Assembly: GCA_947488615.1 (NCBI GenBank)
Contig: CANKZU010000004.1
Coordinates: forward strand, 1-64,000
DNA length: 64,000 bases
Source: an uncultured Aurantimonas sp.
GTDB lineage: Bacteria; Pseudomonadota; Alphaproteobacteria; Rhizobiales; Rhizobiaceae
Direction: 5' to 3'
In this document: positions 62,734 to 64,000 of the stretch, piece after piece
Layout of the letters: each line of letters opens with the position of its first letter
How positions within the stretch are numbered: position 1 is the first letter of the stretch
Position numbers and translations under genes: made by a program
The notes under the pieces: generated by a model
The model's input: only the letters and a program-made list of their open reading frames with translations
Told to the model about the DNA's origin: nothing
Database searches by the model: none

Positions 62734-63231
62734 TCAGTCGATCAACATCCTTCCCCACTTGGCACCGATGAAGAAGCCGGCAATCAGTGCGCCGGACCCG
62801 ATAGCCAGCCCCAGCATCACCCAATTTTTACGGGGAATCACACCGTCGGCCGCTCCTGGCGCTGTGATGTGCAGCACGCCCCCCAAGATCGAAATGTAAA
62901 TGAAGAAGCCGAAGATCCGGCTCGACGCCATCCAATCCGGCTGATCGAGAAAGCGCCAGACGCCCGACCAGGTCCTCATCGCGATGGTCGCGCCCCACGA
63001 GCAGACGATGCCGAGCACGAGTTGTTCGACACGATCCGGCCGGCCACTCGCCACGGCTCCGATCGCCACGGGCGCATAGGCGATTGTGACGACGGTGGCC
63101 GTCGCGACCAAGATCCAATTGAGAGATTCGAGGGTGATGTCGACCGGCGCGATCGCTGCCATAATCCAGTAGATCAGGGACAGGCTGATCGCGATCCAGA
63201 TCATCTTGTGACGAGCTATTTTTGAGATCAT
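62734..63231 (-). CDS. four-helix membrane protein
   Basis: 165 residues with about four membrane helices (IWIAISLSLIYWIMAAIAPV; WILVATATVVTIAYAPVAIG; a third near IFGFFIYISILGGVLHI; a fourth near WVMLGLAIGSGALIAGFFIG). Last gene of the cassette before a terminator. It could be a holin-like or accessory membrane protein of a prophage, but no family is recognised. Confidence 0.7.
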   Translation of the reverse strand: MISKIARHKMIWIAISLSLIYWIMAAIAPVDITLESLNWILVATATVVTIAYAPVAIGAVASGRPDRVEQLVLGIVCSWGATIAMRTWSGVWRFLDQPDWMASSRIFGFFIYISILGGVLHITAPGAADGVIPRKNWVMLGLAIGSGALIAGFFIGAKWGRMLID

Positions 63232-63428
63232 GGCTTCTTCACTTCCAATCGCCGGAGCAGCCCTTCAACCGTCTCGTAGGTCTCTTGTGAACGTTCGATG
63301 CTATCGAGCGCAGAGGCCGTCGCCTGCCGGGACGCCGCGATGTTTTTGGCGATTGCATCGCTCACGCCACCCTCCTGAAATCTTGGATGGGGGGCATATC
63401 CGCAGATCCATTTCCTGAGCGAAATCAT
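63228..63428 (-). CDS. small helical protein
   Basis: 66 residues; starts overlapping the upstream stop by ATGA. An internal GTG at 63365 with AGGAGGGTGGC just before it would give a 45-residue form (SDAIAKNIAASRQATASALD). Helical, no membrane segment in the short form. Function unknown. Confidence 0.6.
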   Translation of the reverse strand: MISLRKWICGYAPHPRFQEGGVSDAIAKNIAASRQATASALDSIERSQETYETVEGLLRRLEVKKP

Positions 63429-63751
63429 GTCGATCGCCTTTCGAGCGAATCCACGGCTTTCTGCAGATGTTCCAGTTCGGTGGTCACCTGCGACAAACCC
63501 GCAGCGATCGAGTCCGACGCGCGAGACCGGTTGTCCAGAGCTACGGTCATGGCCGCCTGCGCGCGCGCGTTTGCCTCAAGAGCGGTGACGACCGGCCGAA
63601 CATCCTCAACGCGGGCTTTCTCCGTCGCGCGCAGCTCCTTTTCGGATGCTTTGAGGTCGCGGTAGAGCACAAAGATAACGCCAGCCATGACGAGGACCGT
63701 GACTCCGAGGACGCCGTATTGCAGATAAACCTCAGTGATCCCGTCCGGCAT
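63425..63751 (-). CDS. membrane-anchored coiled-coil protein
   Basis: 108 residues: an N-terminal helix (YGVLGVTVLVMAGVIFVLY) then a charged coiled coil to the end (LKASEKELRATEKARVEDV; SQVTTELEHLQKAVDSLERR). The design resembles phage accessory lysis or superinfection proteins. It starts next to the stop of the upstream gene (TAA-ATG). Confidence 0.68.
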   Translation of the reverse strand: MPDGITEVYLQYGVLGVTVLVMAGVIFVLYRDLKASEKELRATEKARVEDVRPVVTALEANARAQAAMTVALDNRSRASDSIAAGLSQVTTELEHLQKAVDSLERRST

Positions 63752-64000
63752 TTATTGCCCCCTCGTCATCGGTGCCCACGGCAGCAATCGGACGCATCGC
63801 GGCAGATTGGCATAGGCCCGAACCCGAACATCCGTCGCGTCTGGATCGAACGGAAGAACACGAACGCACGGAATATCGCTCAAGCGTCGCGGTGGTTCTT
63901 GCGGATGCGGCGCGGCGGCCGCATCGCTCGCCATCCATCCGAAGAACGCGATGACGGCAAAGACGGCGAGCGCCGACAGCGTCCAGCGCGCCCACGTCAT
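63752..64000 (-). CDS. small secreted or membrane protein at the window edge
   Basis: 82 residues, N-terminal helix (LSALAVFAVIAFFGWMASD) followed by a Pro/Arg-rich tail with two cysteines. The ATG is the last three bases of the window, so an upstream extension cannot be excluded. First visible gene of the cassette. Confidence 0.6.
   Translation of the reverse strand: MTWARWTLSALAVFAVIAFFGWMASDAAAAPHPQEPPRRLSDIPCVRVLPFDPDATDVRVRAYANLPRCVRLLPWAPMTRGQ

Overview
This is a high-GC alphaproteobacterial chromosome segment, most consistent with Rhizobiales (Hyphomicrobiales); the genus cannot be named from the sequence. The main clues are a fused trpE(G) anthranilate synthase behind a rhizobial-type WWW leader peptide, a ChoXWV-type choline/betaine transporter, the DUF1285-NUDIX-CCA gene trio, a short PutA with a divergent Lrp-type regulator, and rhizobial-style palindromic intergenic repeats. 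Gene density is high and ATGA/GTGA stop-start overlaps are common.

Region 1 (1-45.7 kb) is ordinary core genome. It holds a vapBC pair with a frameshifted toxin; two tandem exporter half-transporters; trmL; a periplasmic binding protein paired with a GGDEF-EAL protein; an MscS-type channel; hemF; a DUF1059 gene; the DUF1285-NUDIX-CCA operon; a four-gene MoxR-DUF58-DUF4159 operon; an HNH endonuclease; a GNAT protein; a glutathionyl-hydroquinone reductase; NUDIX and metallophosphoesterase genes; leuA with a ThDP enzyme and an alpha/beta hydrolase behind a candidate leucine attenuator; a sensor kinase; trpE(G) plus a CDF transporter behind a clear trp attenuator; a GMC oxidoreductase; putA/lrp; choXWV; and tRNA-Gly(GCC).

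Region 2 (46-57.5 kb) is rearranged by insertion sequences. A decayed IS701-like element has a 276-bp foldback element inserted in its left terminal repeat. A class III adenylate cyclase follows. Next is a copper-handling cluster (lipoprotein, TolC-like channel, multicopper oxidase, cupredoxin, CusF-like chaperone) whose last gene is split by a complete IS3-family element with a 3-bp target duplication. An IS3 relic with an internal deletion and a truncated IS30 relic lie beyond.

Region 3 (57.5-64 kb) looks like one end of an integrated element. It starts at a 45-nt copy of the 3' end of tRNA-Met(CAU), including CCA. It carries small overlapping genes (Excalibur protein, SNase-like nuclease, three unknowns), a three-gene unit (a GHKL-type ATP-binding protein, a STAS-like DUF4325 protein and a membrane-anchored protein), a SRAP/HMCES protein, and a four-gene cassette of small membrane or secreted proteins at the window edge. 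The GHKL-STAS-membrane unit is the best candidate for an undescribed system: its layout resembles a partner-switching module placed in mobile DNA.
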